Below are positions 1 through 8,050 of a DNA stretch of 64,000 nucleotides, one piece after another. The stretch comes from an uncultured Oscillospiraceae bacterium. Its GTDB lineage: Bacteria > Bacillota > Clostridia > Oscillospirales > Oscillospiraceae. The position numbers were made by a program, and so were the translations under genes. The DNA is taken from contig CALWXB010000003.1 in NCBI GenBank assembly GCA_944385405.1, forward strand, positions 1-64,000, given 5' to 3'. Below the pieces are notes generated by a model. It was not told the origin of the DNA, did not search any database, and saw nothing but the letters and a program-made list of their open reading frames with translations. Position 1 is the first letter of the stretch. The number at the start of each line of letters is the position of its first letter.

Positions 1-330
1 CCGCTGCAGCTCCTCCGGCTCCAGGCCCGCCCGGCGCAGGTTCTCCCGCCGGATCACACCGTTTTCCAGCAGCACCAGGCCCCGGAGCACAGGCCTCCGC
101 TTTTTCCGCAGCGTCACCAGGCCCACGGCGGCGCAGCACACGGCCAGGGCCGTCAGCGCCGGCAGCGGCCGCTCCGGTGTCAGGGCCAGGGCCGCCGCTG
201 AAAGGCCCGCCGCCGCGCCCGCAGCGCATCGCTGCGCGCCGCGGCCCGCTCTGGCAGCCACCGCCAGCGCAGCCCCCAGGGACAACGCGGTCACGCCTGC
301 CGTGATCGCCAGCTGTGTCAGGATCTGCAT
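1..330 (-). CDS. DUF421 (YetF-like) membrane protein, 3' end missing
   Basis: This gene is cut by the left edge, so only about 110 N-terminal residues are present. The start is the ATG at 330-328, preceded on the minus strand by a GGGAGG ribosome binding site. Two hydrophobic stretches (about residues 8-26 and 40-73) are followed by a basic RKKRR patch. The last visible segment, LENGVIRRENLRRAGLEPEE, has the pattern of the conserved DUF421/YetF cytoplasmic domain (ENGxxxxENLxxxxLxxxEL). DUF421 proteins are membrane proteins of poorly known role, some linked to sporulation. The three-helix N-terminus typical of the family is reduced here. The gene lies downstream of the CLC antiporter, and its ribosome binding site sits inside a hairpin. 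The family call is from this motif only. Confidence 0.55.
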   Translation of the reverse strand, partial: MQILTQLAITAGVTALSLGAALAVAARAGRGAQRCAAGAAAGLSAAALALTPERPLPALTALAVCCAAVGLVTLRKKRRPVLRGLVLLENGVIRRENLRRAGLEPEELQR

Positions 331-336
331 ACAAAA

Positions 337-376
337 CCTCCCGGGCATGTCGTTTCCGACAGTATTGCCCGGGAGG
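337..376 (-). terminator. hairpin covering the DUF421 ribosome binding site
   Basis: Perfect 11-bp arms (337-347 and 366-376, CCTCCCGGGCA/TGCCCGGGAGG) lie between the CLC stop and the DUF421 start. Read on the minus strand the hairpin is followed by TTTTG, so it may act as a weak terminator. Its 3' arm contains the GGGAGG ribosome binding site of the downstream gene. Confidence 0.6.
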
Positions 377-383
377 CTTCCTT

Positions 384-1712
384 TTATTCCCGCACGCTGC
401 CCCGTACCGGCGGCTCCTCGTGGGGATGACCGGCATGGTGGGCGTTGGTGTGGACGTTGATATATTGTGCCTTCAGCTTGGAGTAGAGGATGGTCTGGCT
501 GGAGTATAGTCCGTTGTAGCCGGAGAGCACATAGCTGATGCCACAGGCCAGGGCGTAATACAGCAAGCCGCCGTCCCCGAAGAGCTCCACCGCCAGAAGA
601 ATAGATGCCAGGGGACAGTTCACCGCCCCGCAGAACACGCACACCAGCCCCACCGCTGCAGCAAAGCCCGGGGCGATCCCCAGCAGGGGACCCGCCACGC
701 AGCCAAACGTGGCCCCCACAAAAAAGGAGGGCACCACCTCGCCGCCCTTGAAGCCGGCAGCCAGGGTCACGGCGGTGAACACGATCTTCAGCAGAAAGGC
801 CGCCGGATGGGCGCTGCCCTGCTCCACAGCGGCGGCGATGACCGCCATGCCCGCGCCGTTATAATCCGTGGTACCGCAAAGGTGAGTCAACCCCACCACC
901 GCCGCGCCACCCACAGCGGCCCGGAGCCATACGTTGGGCAGCCGCCGGTGCATCTGATGCTCCACCACATGGATCACCGTGCAAAACAGCACCGACACCA
1001 GCGCACACAGTGCGGCCAGAATCGCCACCCGCACCAGCAGCCACAGATCCAGGACCCCCGGGGCCTCCACTGCGAAGCGGGTGGGCTCCACGCCCATCGC
1101 CCGGGACACGCCGTATGCGGTGAGGGCGGCGGTGAGACAGGGAATGAATGCCGCGTCGTACACCACGCCGATACTCACCACCATCATGGCAAACACCGCC
1201 GCCGCCAGAGGCGTGCCGAACAGGGCGGCGAAGAACGCCGCCATGCCCGTCAGGGTGGCGGTGCGCATGTCCCGGTCATCCAGGCCCAGCATCCACCCGG
1301 TGTGATAGCCGATGGTACCGCCCATTTGCAGCGCCGCGCCCTCCCGGCCGGCGGAACCACCGCACAGGTGAGTGAGAATGGTACTGATGAAAATGGCCGG
1401 CAGCAGGGAGATGGACAGCCCCCGGCCCAGATGCACCGCATCGATGATATCATTGGTGCCCTGCCCTTCGGTGCCCAGGAGACGGTAGATCCCCGCAATG
1501 GCCAGGCCCGCCGCCGGCAGCAGCCACAAAAGCCAGGGATGCATTTCCCGCAGTCCCGTGGCCTCCTCCACGCCGATATGGAACGCAGATCCGATCACAC
1601 CGCAGATCACGCCCGTCACGCCTGCCAGGATCAGCCATTTTACCATGGCCTCCACATAGAGCCGGGTGTGGGCCACCCAGTCCCACGCCTTTTTCCAGTG
1701 CGCACCCTTCAT
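384..1712 (-). CDS. CLC-family fluoride/proton antiporter (CLC-F type)
   Basis: This 442-residue polytopic membrane protein belongs to the CLC family. It carries GREGAALQMGG (about residues 122-132), where chloride CLCs have GREGP, and the helix-N motif GFKGGEVVPSFF (about 320-331), where chloride CLCs have the GGxFxP form. The selectivity region reads GQGTN instead of GSGIP. GTN, GREGA/T and GGEV are hallmarks of the CLC-F clade, which exports fluoride in exchange for protons, so fluoride rather than chloride is the likely substrate. A conserved YNGLYSSQ near the C-terminus matches the central tyrosine region. I chose ATG 1712, with GAGG eight bases upstream; GTG 1721 is in frame. The gene follows an acyltransferase-like gene closely and shares its promoter. 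No crcB fluoride riboswitch was seen upstream. The substrate call is inferred from motifs. Confidence 0.8.
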   Translation of the reverse strand: MKGAHWKKAWDWVAHTRLYVEAMVKWLILAGVTGVICGVIGSAFHIGVEEATGLREMHPWLLWLLPAAGLAIAGIYRLLGTEGQGTNDIIDAVHLGRGLSISLLPAIFISTILTHLCGGSAGREGAALQMGGTIGYHTGWMLGLDDRDMRTATLTGMAAFFAALFGTPLAAAVFAMMVVSIGVVYDAAFIPCLTAALTAYGVSRAMGVEPTRFAVEAPGVLDLWLLVRVAILAALCALVSVLFCTVIHVVEHQMHRRLPNVWLRAAVGGAAVVGLTHLCGTTDYNGAGMAVIAAAVEQGSAHPAAFLLKIVFTAVTLAAGFKGGEVVPSFFVGATFGCVAGPLLGIAPGFAAAVGLVCVFCGAVNCPLASILLAVELFGDGGLLYYALACGISYVLSGYNGLYSSQTILYSKLKAQYINVHTNAHHAGHPHEEPPVRGSVRE

Positions 1713-1722
1713 TCCGGCCACC

Positions 1723-2574
1723 TCACTCGCATACGGCGGTCACCGGCTCCCGCGCGCCGTCCAGCCGGGTCTCCAGCAGCTCCGGCCGCCCCAGATACCG
1801 TTCAAAGGCGGCAAAGAACCGGGAGTACTCGATGCCTGTGGCAATGCGCTCATCCATCACCACGCCCAGAGGCAGCTGCTTTTTCCGGGTGCCGGCAGGC
1901 GCGCCGGGCACCGGCACCGGCTTGCCCATGCACAAAAAGACGCTGGTGGTGCCAAACTCATAGCAGTGATGGAAGATGAACCGAGTATTGATGGACGCCA
2001 GGTTCGTGATGAACAGGCTGGTGTGGAAGGGGCTCAGGTCGATGATCTTCCGGGGCAGCAGCCCGTGGAGATCCAGGTGGTAGGCCGCGCCGAACACCAG
2101 CCGGGCAAGGCCGGGAATGGAGAAGGCCAGGTTGGCGAAGCGGTCGGTATTGTTGTTGTGGGCGGCGCACTGGTTCCGCTCCACCAGCTCCCGGACCTTG
2201 CGGCTGATGGTGAACACGGTGTCTTCCGGCTCCAGAAACACCTTCAGCGTCGTCTCATCCGGCGTGCCGTCCGCCCGGGTCTTGAGGATCACGAAGCTGA
2301 AGCAGAAGTGATTGCGCCGGTAAATCTTCCGGTTCATCACGAAATAGTTCATCTTGGGGTTCTCCAGCGCCGCCTTGTAGTAGGCCGCCGCCAGAACGCT
2401 CATGTGGGTCACGGACCGGCCCTCCCGGCGTTTATCCCGTATATAGGTCTTGATGACCTCTTCGTCCACATAATCGCTGGCCCAGTTCTGGGCGTCGAAT
2501 CGCTTGGGCATGATATAGGGCAGCGCCTGCACAATGGGCGTCAGCCCCTTCACCCGGGTCCCGTCCGGTCTCAT
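1723..2574 (-). CDS. CAT/E2-fold acyltransferase-like protein lacking the catalytic His
   Basis: This 283-residue protein starts at ATG 2574, behind GAGGAG. Its C-terminal half resembles the catalytic domain of 2-oxoacid dehydrogenase E2 and chloramphenicol acetyltransferases: GVVMDERIATGIEYSRFF lines up with the E2 pattern DHRxxDGxxxxxF. Here the motif at 241-247 is DERIATG, so both the catalytic His (to Glu) and the Asp (to Thr) are replaced. A lipoyl domain and a peripheral-subunit domain are absent. It is therefore probably not a working E2 acyltransferase, but may bind an acyl-CoA or act as a scaffold. The start of the CLC gene abuts its stop, so the two are co-transcribed from the promoter at 2636-2664. 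The function is unknown. Confidence 0.6.
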   Translation of the reverse strand: MRPDGTRVKGLTPIVQALPYIMPKRFDAQNWASDYVDEEVIKTYIRDKRREGRSVTHMSVLAAAYYKAALENPKMNYFVMNRKIYRRNHFCFSFVILKTRADGTPDETTLKVFLEPEDTVFTISRKVRELVERNQCAAHNNNTDRFANLAFSIPGLARLVFGAAYHLDLHGLLPRKIIDLSPFHTSLFITNLASINTRFIFHHCYEFGTTSVFLCMGKPVPVPGAPAGTRKKQLPLGVVMDERIATGIEYSRFFAAFERYLGRPELLETRLDGAREPVTAVCE

Positions 2575-2635
2575 CCTGTTCTCCTCATTTCTTTTTTCGC
2601 GGGAGCACTCCCCCGCTGCATTCACACACGGCCTT

Positions 2636-2664
2636 ATTATAGTTAAGATTTCATAAAATTTCAA
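2636..2664 (-). promoter_or_regulatory. sigma-A promoter for the E2-like/CLC operon
   Basis: On the minus strand, TTGAAA (2664-2659) and TATAAT (2641-2636) are separated by 17 bp, about 60 bases before the ATG at 2574. Confidence 0.65.
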
Positions 2665-2718
2665 CCGTTTCCAAGGCGCTCTTTTTCGCAGGACATGCTG
2701 AAAATTTGGATTCCCCGG

Positions 2719-2747
2719 TTGATTCCGCCGCCGCTGGGGCGTATACT
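2719..2747 (+). promoter_or_regulatory. sigma-A promoter for serC
   Basis: TTGATT (2719-2724), a 17-bp spacer and TATACT (2742-2747). The predicted transcript starts about 65 bases before the serC ATG and includes the perfect palindrome at 2768-2787. Confidence 0.6.
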
Positions 2748-2767
2748 GATAGAGATTCCGGCGTTCC

Positions 2768-2787
2768 CGGCGGACAGCTGTCCGCCG
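2768..2787. repeat. 20-bp perfect palindrome in the serC leader
   Basis: Arms CGGCGGACAG/CTGTCCGCCG with no spacer, between the predicted transcription start and the ribosome binding site (2808-2812). It may be a protein operator or an mRNA stem. Confidence 0.6.
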
Positions 2788-2818
2788 CTTCAAATCCACG
2801 CCATGACGGAGGATGCAT

Positions 2819-3907
2819 ATGAAATACGGAAGAACCTATAACTTTTCCGCGGGACCTGCCATGATGCCCGAGGAGGTCCTGGAGGATATCGCCGCCGAAC
2901 TGCTCAACTACCGGGGCAGCGGCATGAGCGTCATGGAGATGAGCCACCGGTCCAAGGTGTTCCAGCAGATCCGGGACGAGGCAGAAGCCGATCTGCGCAA
3001 GCTGATGGGCATCCCGGACAATTACAAGGTGCTCTTCATCCAGGGCGGCGGCACCACGCAGTTTGCCATGGTGCCCATGAACCTGATGAAAAACGGGGTA
3101 GCCTGCTACGTAGAGACCGGCGCATGGTCCAAAAAGGCCATCAAGGAGGCCCAGAAGTACGGCCAGGTGCAGATCGTGGCCTCCTCTGCCGACCAGAACT
3201 TCTCCTACATCCCCGACTGCTCCCACCTGGAGATCCCGGAGAATGCGGACTATGTCTACATCTGCGAGAACGAGACCATCAACGGCACCACCTTCTTCCG
3301 CCTGCCCGATACCCAGGGCAAGGTGCTGGTGTCCGACCAGTCCTCCATGTTCCTCTCCCGCCCCTGCGACGTGAGCCGGTACGGCCTTATCTGGGCGGGC
3401 GTGCAGAAGAATGTGGGCCCCGCCGGCATGGCTGTGGTCATCATCCGGGAGGACCTGCTGCGGGACGATCTGCCCGCCTTCGTGCCCACCTACCTCAGCT
3501 ACAAGACCCATGCCGACAACGACTCCCTCTACAATACCCCCAACTGCTGGGCCATCTACTGCTGCGGCAAGGTGTTCAAGTACCTGCTCGCCCAGGGCGG
3601 CCTGGAGGCCATGGACCGGCGCAACCGGGAAAAGGCCGCCATTCTCTACGATTTCCTGGACCAGAGCAAGCTTTTCACCGGCGCCGTGCGCAAGGAGGAC
3701 CGCTCCCTGATGAACGTCCCCTTCGTCACCCCCTCCAAGGAGCAGGATGCCGACGTGGTGGCCGCCTCCAAGGCCGCAGGCTTCGACAACCTCAAGGGCC
3801 ACAAGAGCGTAGGCGGTCTGCGCGCCTCCATCTACAACGCCATGCCCCGGGAGGGCGTGGAGGCCCTGGTGGCATTCCTCAAGCAGTATGAGGCCTCTCA
3901 CAGCTGA
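2819..3907 (+). CDS. serC: phosphoserine aminotransferase
   Basis: The enzyme converts 3-phosphohydroxypyruvate and glutamate to phosphoserine, the second step of serine synthesis; it uses PLP and is cytosolic. The 362-residue length is typical. Family marks are the N-terminal YNFSAGPAMMPEEVL, GGGTTQFAMVP for phosphate contacts, and AGVQKNVGPAG carrying the PLP lysine. I chose ATG 2819 because GGAGG ends six bases before it; ATG 2813 directly touches the ribosome binding site. The gene has its own promoter and a strong terminator. No serA or serB lies nearby. Confidence 0.95.
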   Translation: MKYGRTYNFSAGPAMMPEEVLEDIAAELLNYRGSGMSVMEMSHRSKVFQQIRDEAEADLRKLMGIPDNYKVLFIQGGGTTQFAMVPMNLMKNGVACYVETGAWSKKAIKEAQKYGQVQIVASSADQNFSYIPDCSHLEIPENADYVYICENETINGTTFFRLPDTQGKVLVSDQSSMFLSRPCDVSRYGLIWAGVQKNVGPAGMAVVIIREDLLRDDLPAFVPTYLSYKTHADNDSLYNTPNCWAIYCCGKVFKYLLAQGGLEAMDRRNREKAAILYDFLDQSKLFTGAVRKEDRSLMNVPFVTPSKEQDADVVAASKAAGFDNLKGHKSVGGLRASIYNAMPREGVEALVAFLKQYEASHS

Positions 3908-3919
3908 AAACGGTTTTCC

Positions 3920-3958
3920 AGCGCCCGGAACTTCCACTGGAAGTTCCGGGCGCTTTTT
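3920..3958 (+). terminator. terminator after serC
   Basis: Perfect 16-bp arms (3920-3935 and 3939-3954) followed by TTTTT. Confidence 0.9.
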
Positions 3959-4011
3959 GTCTGTATCCAAACTGTCACCTTCTGTTTACAAAATTTTAAC
4001 TGCCATCTCTA

Positions 4012-4040
4012 TTTACTTTTTGGAGTTGTCAGTGTATAAT
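4012..4040 (+). promoter_or_regulatory. promoter of the busR-like/opuC operon
   Basis: TTTACT (4012-4017), 17 bp, TATAAT (4035-4040). A TGTCAGT element (4027-4033) lies in the spacer and a related TGTCACC lies upstream at 3973-3979. These could be regulator half-sites, but this is only a visual match. Confidence 0.6.
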
Positions 4041-4073
4041 GGCACCAGATTGCAACAAAAGGCGGTGATCCAT

Positions 4074-4703
4074 ATGCAGCGAACGGTGGTGCCCTCCCAA
4101 TACCTGCAGATCGCCCGGGATCTGGCGGGGCGCATCGCCAGGGGCGAACTGGAAGAAGGCAGCCGCATCTATGGCCGTTCCGTCATGGCCTCGGAGTATA
4201 ACGTCTCCCCCGAGACCATCCGGCGGGCGCTGCGTCTGCTTTCAGACATGAAGGTGGTGGAGGTAAAGCCTCAGAGCGGAGCCGTCGTCCTCTCCGCGGA
4301 CAGCGCCCGACGGTACATCGAAAACTTTGAAGAGGGCGCGGACGTGCGGTCCCTGCAGCTCCAGCTCAAGGACGTGCTCAACGAGTATGGCGACCTCAAC
4401 CGCCGCCTGACCGACCTGGTGGGGGGGCTCATCAAAAGCCGCGACACCTTCGCCGCCGCCAACGAGCCCTTCCCCAACTATGAAGTGGCGGTCCCCAAGG
4501 ATTCCCCCCTTATCGGAAAGAGCATCGGCGCCCTGAAATTCTGGCAGTCCACCGGCGGGACCATCGTAGCCATCCGCCGGGGACAGACCGTGATTTTGTC
4601 CCCCGGTCCCTACGCGGAACTGTACGCCGGAGATGTCATCGTCCTGGTGGGCTGTCCCTCCGCTGCGGAGGCCGCATACCATCTGGTCACAACGAAGGAG
4701 TGA
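4074..4703 (+). CDS. busR: GntR-type regulator with RCK_C domain (BusR-like, c-di-AMP sensing)
   Basis: This 209-residue protein has an N-terminal GntR winged helix (about 8-75, with SEYNVSPETIRRALRLL as recognition region), a helical or coiled-coil linker (about 78-128) and a C-terminal RCK_C/TrkA_C domain (about 135-205, VPKDSPLIGKSIGALKFW...GDVIVLVG). This is the architecture of BusR, the tetrameric repressor of the BusA/OpuA glycine betaine transporter, which is activated by cyclic-di-AMP through its RCK_C domain. The transporter genes directly downstream (7-bp gap) support the assignment. It probably represses the operon, including itself, when c-di-AMP is high. ATG 4074 is used. The ligand is inferred from the family. 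Confidence 0.8.
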   Translation: MQRTVVPSQYLQIARDLAGRIARGELEEGSRIYGRSVMASEYNVSPETIRRALRLLSDMKVVEVKPQSGAVVLSADSARRYIENFEEGADVRSLQLQLKDVLNEYGDLNRRLTDLVGGLIKSRDTFAAANEPFPNYEVAVPKDSPLIGKSIGALKFWQSTGGTIVAIRRGQTVILSPGPYAELYAGDVIVLVGCPSAAEAAYHLVTTKE

Positions 4704-4710
4704 ATGCCTT

Positions 4711-5823
4711 ATGATCCAATTTGAACACGTCTCCAAAAGCTACGGCAAGACCCCCATCCTCAAAGACCTGAACTTCACCATCCCCGACGGACAGTTCGTG
4801 GTGCTCATCGGCCCCTCCGGCTGCGGCAAAACCACCACGCTCAAGACCATCAACCGCCTGATCGATATCGACGAGGGCACCATCTCCATTGACGGCAGCG
4901 ACATCAAGGGCACCGACAAGGTGGAGCTGCGCCGGCACATCGGCTACGTCATCCAGCAGATCGGCCTCTTCCCCAATATGACCGTTGCCCAGAACATCTG
5001 CGTGGTGCCCAAGCTCCTCAAGTACGACAAGTCCCGCTGCGACGAGATCGTCCGTGACCTCCTGAAGATGGTCCATATGGAGCAGTACGCCGACAAGTAC
5101 CCCTCGGAGCTCTCCGGCGGCCAGCAGCAGCGCATCGGCGTGCTGCGGGCCCTGGCGGCCTCCCCCCCCATCGTGCTGATGGATGAGCCCTTCAGCGCCC
5201 TGGATCCCATGACCCGGGAGGTGCTGCAGGACGAGGTGAAAAACATCCAGCAGAAGCTAGGCAAGACCATCGTCTTCGTCAGCCACGACATGGGCGAGGC
5301 GCTGAAGCTGGCGGATGTCATCATCTTCATGGAGAGCGGCCAGATCATTCAGATGGCCTCTCCCGAGGAGATGCTGGAGCACCCCGCCAACGATCTGGTC
5401 CGCAACTTCCTGGGCAAGCACTCTCCCGAGACCCCCGCTCCCTCCAAGGTGGAAAGCTTCATGCGTACCAACGTGTTCAGCGTTAAGAAGGACCGGGGCG
5501 TGCTGGAGTGCGCCGAGCGGATGGCCCGTGGCAGCGTGGATACCCTGCTGGTCACCGACGCGGACCACCGCTATGTGGGCACCGTCTCCATCGGCGACAT
5601 CCGCCACTGGGGCCAGGGCCTCACCAGCATCGAACCCCTGGTGCGTAAAACCGCCCGCACCGTCCGGGTGGGCGATGAGGCCCGGGAATCCTTCGACTAT
5701 CTGCTGGACTCCGGCGCAGGCTATGTGGTGGTCCTAAATGAGGACGACACCATCGCCGGCATCGTCACCAAGACCAGCGTCGCCCGCTCCGTGGCGGAGA
5801 ACCTGTGGGGGGATGCCAAATGA
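4711..5823 (+). CDS. opuCA: compatible-solute ABC transporter ATP-binding protein with CBS pair
   Basis: This 370-residue ATPase powers uptake of glycine betaine, carnitine or choline-type osmoprotectants. Walker A is GPSGCGKTT (34-42), the signature is LSGGQQQR, Walker B is IVLMDEP, and the switch His is in FVSHD. The C-terminal third (about 250-370) contains two CBS motifs, the regulatory module of OpuA/OpuC ATPases that senses ionic strength or c-di-AMP. AAGGAG precedes ATG 4711. Its stop overlaps the next gene (ATGA). QQIGLFPNMTV around the Q-loop is typical of the quaternary-amine subfamily. Confidence 0.93.
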   Translation: MIQFEHVSKSYGKTPILKDLNFTIPDGQFVVLIGPSGCGKTTTLKTINRLIDIDEGTISIDGSDIKGTDKVELRRHIGYVIQQIGLFPNMTVAQNICVVPKLLKYDKSRCDEIVRDLLKMVHMEQYADKYPSELSGGQQQRIGVLRALAASPPIVLMDEPFSALDPMTREVLQDEVKNIQQKLGKTIVFVSHDMGEALKLADVIIFMESGQIIQMASPEEMLEHPANDLVRNFLGKHSPETPAPSKVESFMRTNVFSVKKDRGVLECAERMARGSVDTLLVTDADHRYVGTVSIGDIRHWGQGLTSIEPLVRKTARTVRVGDEARESFDYLLDSGAGYVVVLNEDDTIAGIVTKTSVARSVAENLWGDAK

Positions 5824-6473
5824 TCGAAACGTTGCAGACCCTCTTTCGCGACTACGGCGCCGAGCTGGGCACAGCCATCTGGACCCACATGCTGTTCGTG
5901 CTGGCGGCGGTGGCCTGCGGCTTTGCGGCGGGGCTCCTGGGCGGCATCCTGCTCTCCCGGGTCCCCAAGCTCTCGGGGCTCATCATCCCGCTGCTGTCCA
6001 TTTTCCAGACCATTCCCGGCCTGGTGTTCATCGGCGTACTGTACATCTGCTGGGGCGACACCTACGCCACCGTCATCGTCGCTCTGAGCGTATATGCCAT
6101 GTTCCCGGTGCTGAAAAACACCTACACCGGCATCCTGGAGGTGGAGGGCAAGTATGTCGAGGCAGCCAAGGGCTGCGGCATGTCCCGTCTCCAGACTCTG
6201 GTGCGGGTGGAGCTGCCCCTGGCCATGCCGGTGATCGTGGCGGGCCTCCGGATGGCCACCATCTATACCGTCTCCTGGGCGGTGCTGGCGGCCATGATCG
6301 GCAAGGGCGGCCTCGGCACCTTCGTCTACCGGGGCACCACCTCCAACAACAACACGCTGATCCTGCTGGGCGCCATCCCGGCAGCCATCCTGGCCATCCT
6401 CTTCGGCCTGGGCATTGACCTGCTGCAAAAGAAGGTCACGCCCAGAGGCCTCAGGAAGGAGGCGGGCAAATGA
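5820..6473 (+). CDS. opuCB: compatible-solute ABC transporter permease
   Basis: This 217-residue inner-membrane permease has about five to six helices and the coupling loop EAAKGCGMSRLQTLVRVELPLAMP (about 119-142), which contacts the ATPase. It belongs to the ProW/OpuCB family. The start overlaps the opuCA stop by four bases (ATGA), and its own stop overlaps the next start in the same way, so the three transporter genes are translationally coupled. Confidence 0.9.
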   Translation: MIETLQTLFRDYGAELGTAIWTHMLFVLAAVACGFAAGLLGGILLSRVPKLSGLIIPLLSIFQTIPGLVFIGVLYICWGDTYATVIVALSVYAMFPVLKNTYTGILEVEGKYVEAAKGCGMSRLQTLVRVELPLAMPVIVAGLRMATIYTVSWAVLAAMIGKGGLGTFVYRGTTSNNNTLILLGAIPAAILAILFGLGIDLLQKKVTPRGLRKEAGK

Positions 6474-7972
6474 GCTGGAGCACCATTCTGGAGCATTTGT
6501 TCATCGTGCTGGCAGCCAGTATCCTCTCCATCGCCGTGGGCCTGCCCCTGGGCATCTGGGCCTATGTGTCCCGCCGGGTCCGGCCTGTGATCTTGCGGGT
6601 GGTGGACCTGCTGCAGACCATCCCCTCTCTGGCGCTGCTGGGCATCATCATGGTGGTGCTGGACCCCGGCAAGCTGACGGTCATCATCGGCATCACCCTC
6701 TACTCCCTGCTTCCCATCGTCCAGAACACCTGTCTTGGGCTCCAGGAGGTGGATCCCGGCGTCAAGGAGGCCGCCCGGGGCATGGGCATGAGCAAGTCCT
6801 ACCGGGTGCTGATGGTGGAATTCCCCTTGGCCTTCCCCACCGTGTTCACCGGCATCCGCATCGCCGTGGTCAACGCCATCGGCACCGCCGTGTTCGCAGC
6901 CTTCGTGGGCGGCGGCGGCCTGGGCGGCGTCATCACGCAGGCCATCCGCATCATGGATATGAAGCTGGTGCTGACGGCCACCGGCGTACTGATGGTCATC
7001 GCTGTGGTGCTGGACCTGGTGATGAGCTGGTTCGAGGGCCAGATGCGCAAGAACAAGGGTGGGTCCAAGACCATGTGGATCCCCGTGGCGGCCATCCTGT
7101 TGGCCTTCTGCCTGCTGCTGCCCTACGGCAAGGGCAGCTCCGGCGACATCATGCTCTACGACGGTGATTACTCCGAGACCCAGCTGATGCATCACATGGT
7201 GAAAATGCTGGTAGAGGATCAGACGGATCTCACCGTCACGATCCAGGATCAGATGTCCCAGGTGAACAACTGGAACGCCCTGAAGGACGACGGCCATACC
7301 TGCGACCTGATGATCTCCTACGACGGCACCCTGCTGACCACTTTCTTCCATCAGGACACTCCCGATGTGCCCGAGGGCATGACCATCTACGACTACGTCA
7401 AGGAAAAGGCCCTGGCGGACTATGATCTCCACGTGCTGGGCAAACTGGGCTTCGAGAACACCTATGCCATCGGCGTGCCTGAAACGCTGGCGGAGGAATA
7501 CGGGCTGGAGACCATCAGCGATCTGATCCCCATAGCCGGAGAGCTGACCTTCGGTGCCGAACAGGAGTTCTTCACCCAGGAGGGCAGCATGAAGTATAAC
7601 CCCTTCGTGGAGTTCTACGGTCTCACCTTTAAAGACCACGTGGGCGTGGATATGGGCCTCAAGTACGCCTCCATCGAAAACGGCAGCTTCGACGTGGCCG
7701 TGGTCTACACCACCGACGGCCTCAACCGCAAGGTGGGGCTGAAGGTGCTGGAGGATGACAAGAGCTTCTTCCCCGACTATTTCGGCATGTTTGTGGTCCG
7801 GGGCGACGTTCTGGAGCAGCACCCCGAGCTGGAGGACATCCTGGAGCAGCTCACCGGCAACATCTCCACTGACCAGATGGCGGAACTGACATACCAGGTG
7901 GACGTCATGGGCCGTACCGTGGACGAGGTGGCCCAGGAATTCCTGGTGAGTCTGGGACTGCTGAGCGCGTAA
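6470..7972 (+). CDS. fused OpuC-type permease and substrate-binding protein
   Basis: This is a 500-residue fusion. Residues 1-200 form a second ProW-type permease, with the coupling loop EAARGMGMSKSYRVLMVEFP. After a further membrane segment (about 203-217, MWIPVAAILLAFCLLLPY), residues 225-500 are an OpuCC/OsmF-type binding domain for quaternary amines, tethered to the outer face of the membrane. Aromatic residues suited to a ligand cage occur in ISYDGTLLT and VVYTTDG. Lactococcal BusAB and OpuABC have the same kind of fusion, which fits the BusR-like regulator at the head of the operon. With OpuCB and OpuCA it gives a heteromeric complex in which only one permease carries a tethered receptor. 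Confidence 0.88.
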   Translation: MSWSTILEHLFIVLAASILSIAVGLPLGIWAYVSRRVRPVILRVVDLLQTIPSLALLGIIMVVLDPGKLTVIIGITLYSLLPIVQNTCLGLQEVDPGVKEAARGMGMSKSYRVLMVEFPLAFPTVFTGIRIAVVNAIGTAVFAAFVGGGGLGGVITQAIRIMDMKLVLTATGVLMVIAVVLDLVMSWFEGQMRKNKGGSKTMWIPVAAILLAFCLLLPYGKGSSGDIMLYDGDYSETQLMHHMVKMLVEDQTDLTVTIQDQMSQVNNWNALKDDGHTCDLMISYDGTLLTTFFHQDTPDVPEGMTIYDYVKEKALADYDLHVLGKLGFENTYAIGVPETLAEEYGLETISDLIPIAGELTFGAEQEFFTQEGSMKYNPFVEFYGLTFKDHVGVDMGLKYASIENGSFDVAVVYTTDGLNRKVGLKVLEDDKSFFPDYFGMFVVRGDVLEQHPELEDILEQLTGNISTDQMAELTYQVDVMGRTVDEVAQEFLVSLGLLSA

Positions 7973-7978
7973 TGCTTC

Positions 7979-8013
7979 ACGATCTCCGGGAGGCTCCCCC
8001 TCCCGGAGATCGT
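7979..8013 (+). terminator. hairpin after the opuC operon
   Basis: 14-bp arms (7979-7992 and 8000-8013, ACGATCTCCGGGAG) with only TT following, so termination may be incomplete. Confidence 0.5.
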
Positions 8014-8050
8014 TTGCGGCTGGTTTGATATCATAAGGAGGATATTGTTC

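Noticed and set aside
2575-2818. Fluoride riboswitch before the CLC-F operon
   Set aside because: The conserved GGNGAUGG...CCGCC pattern and pseudoknot were not found on the minus strand.
3973-4033. Definite BusR operator
   Set aside because: TGTCACC and TGTCAGT resemble half-sites but are in the same orientation and diverge from each other, so this is mentioned only as a possibility.
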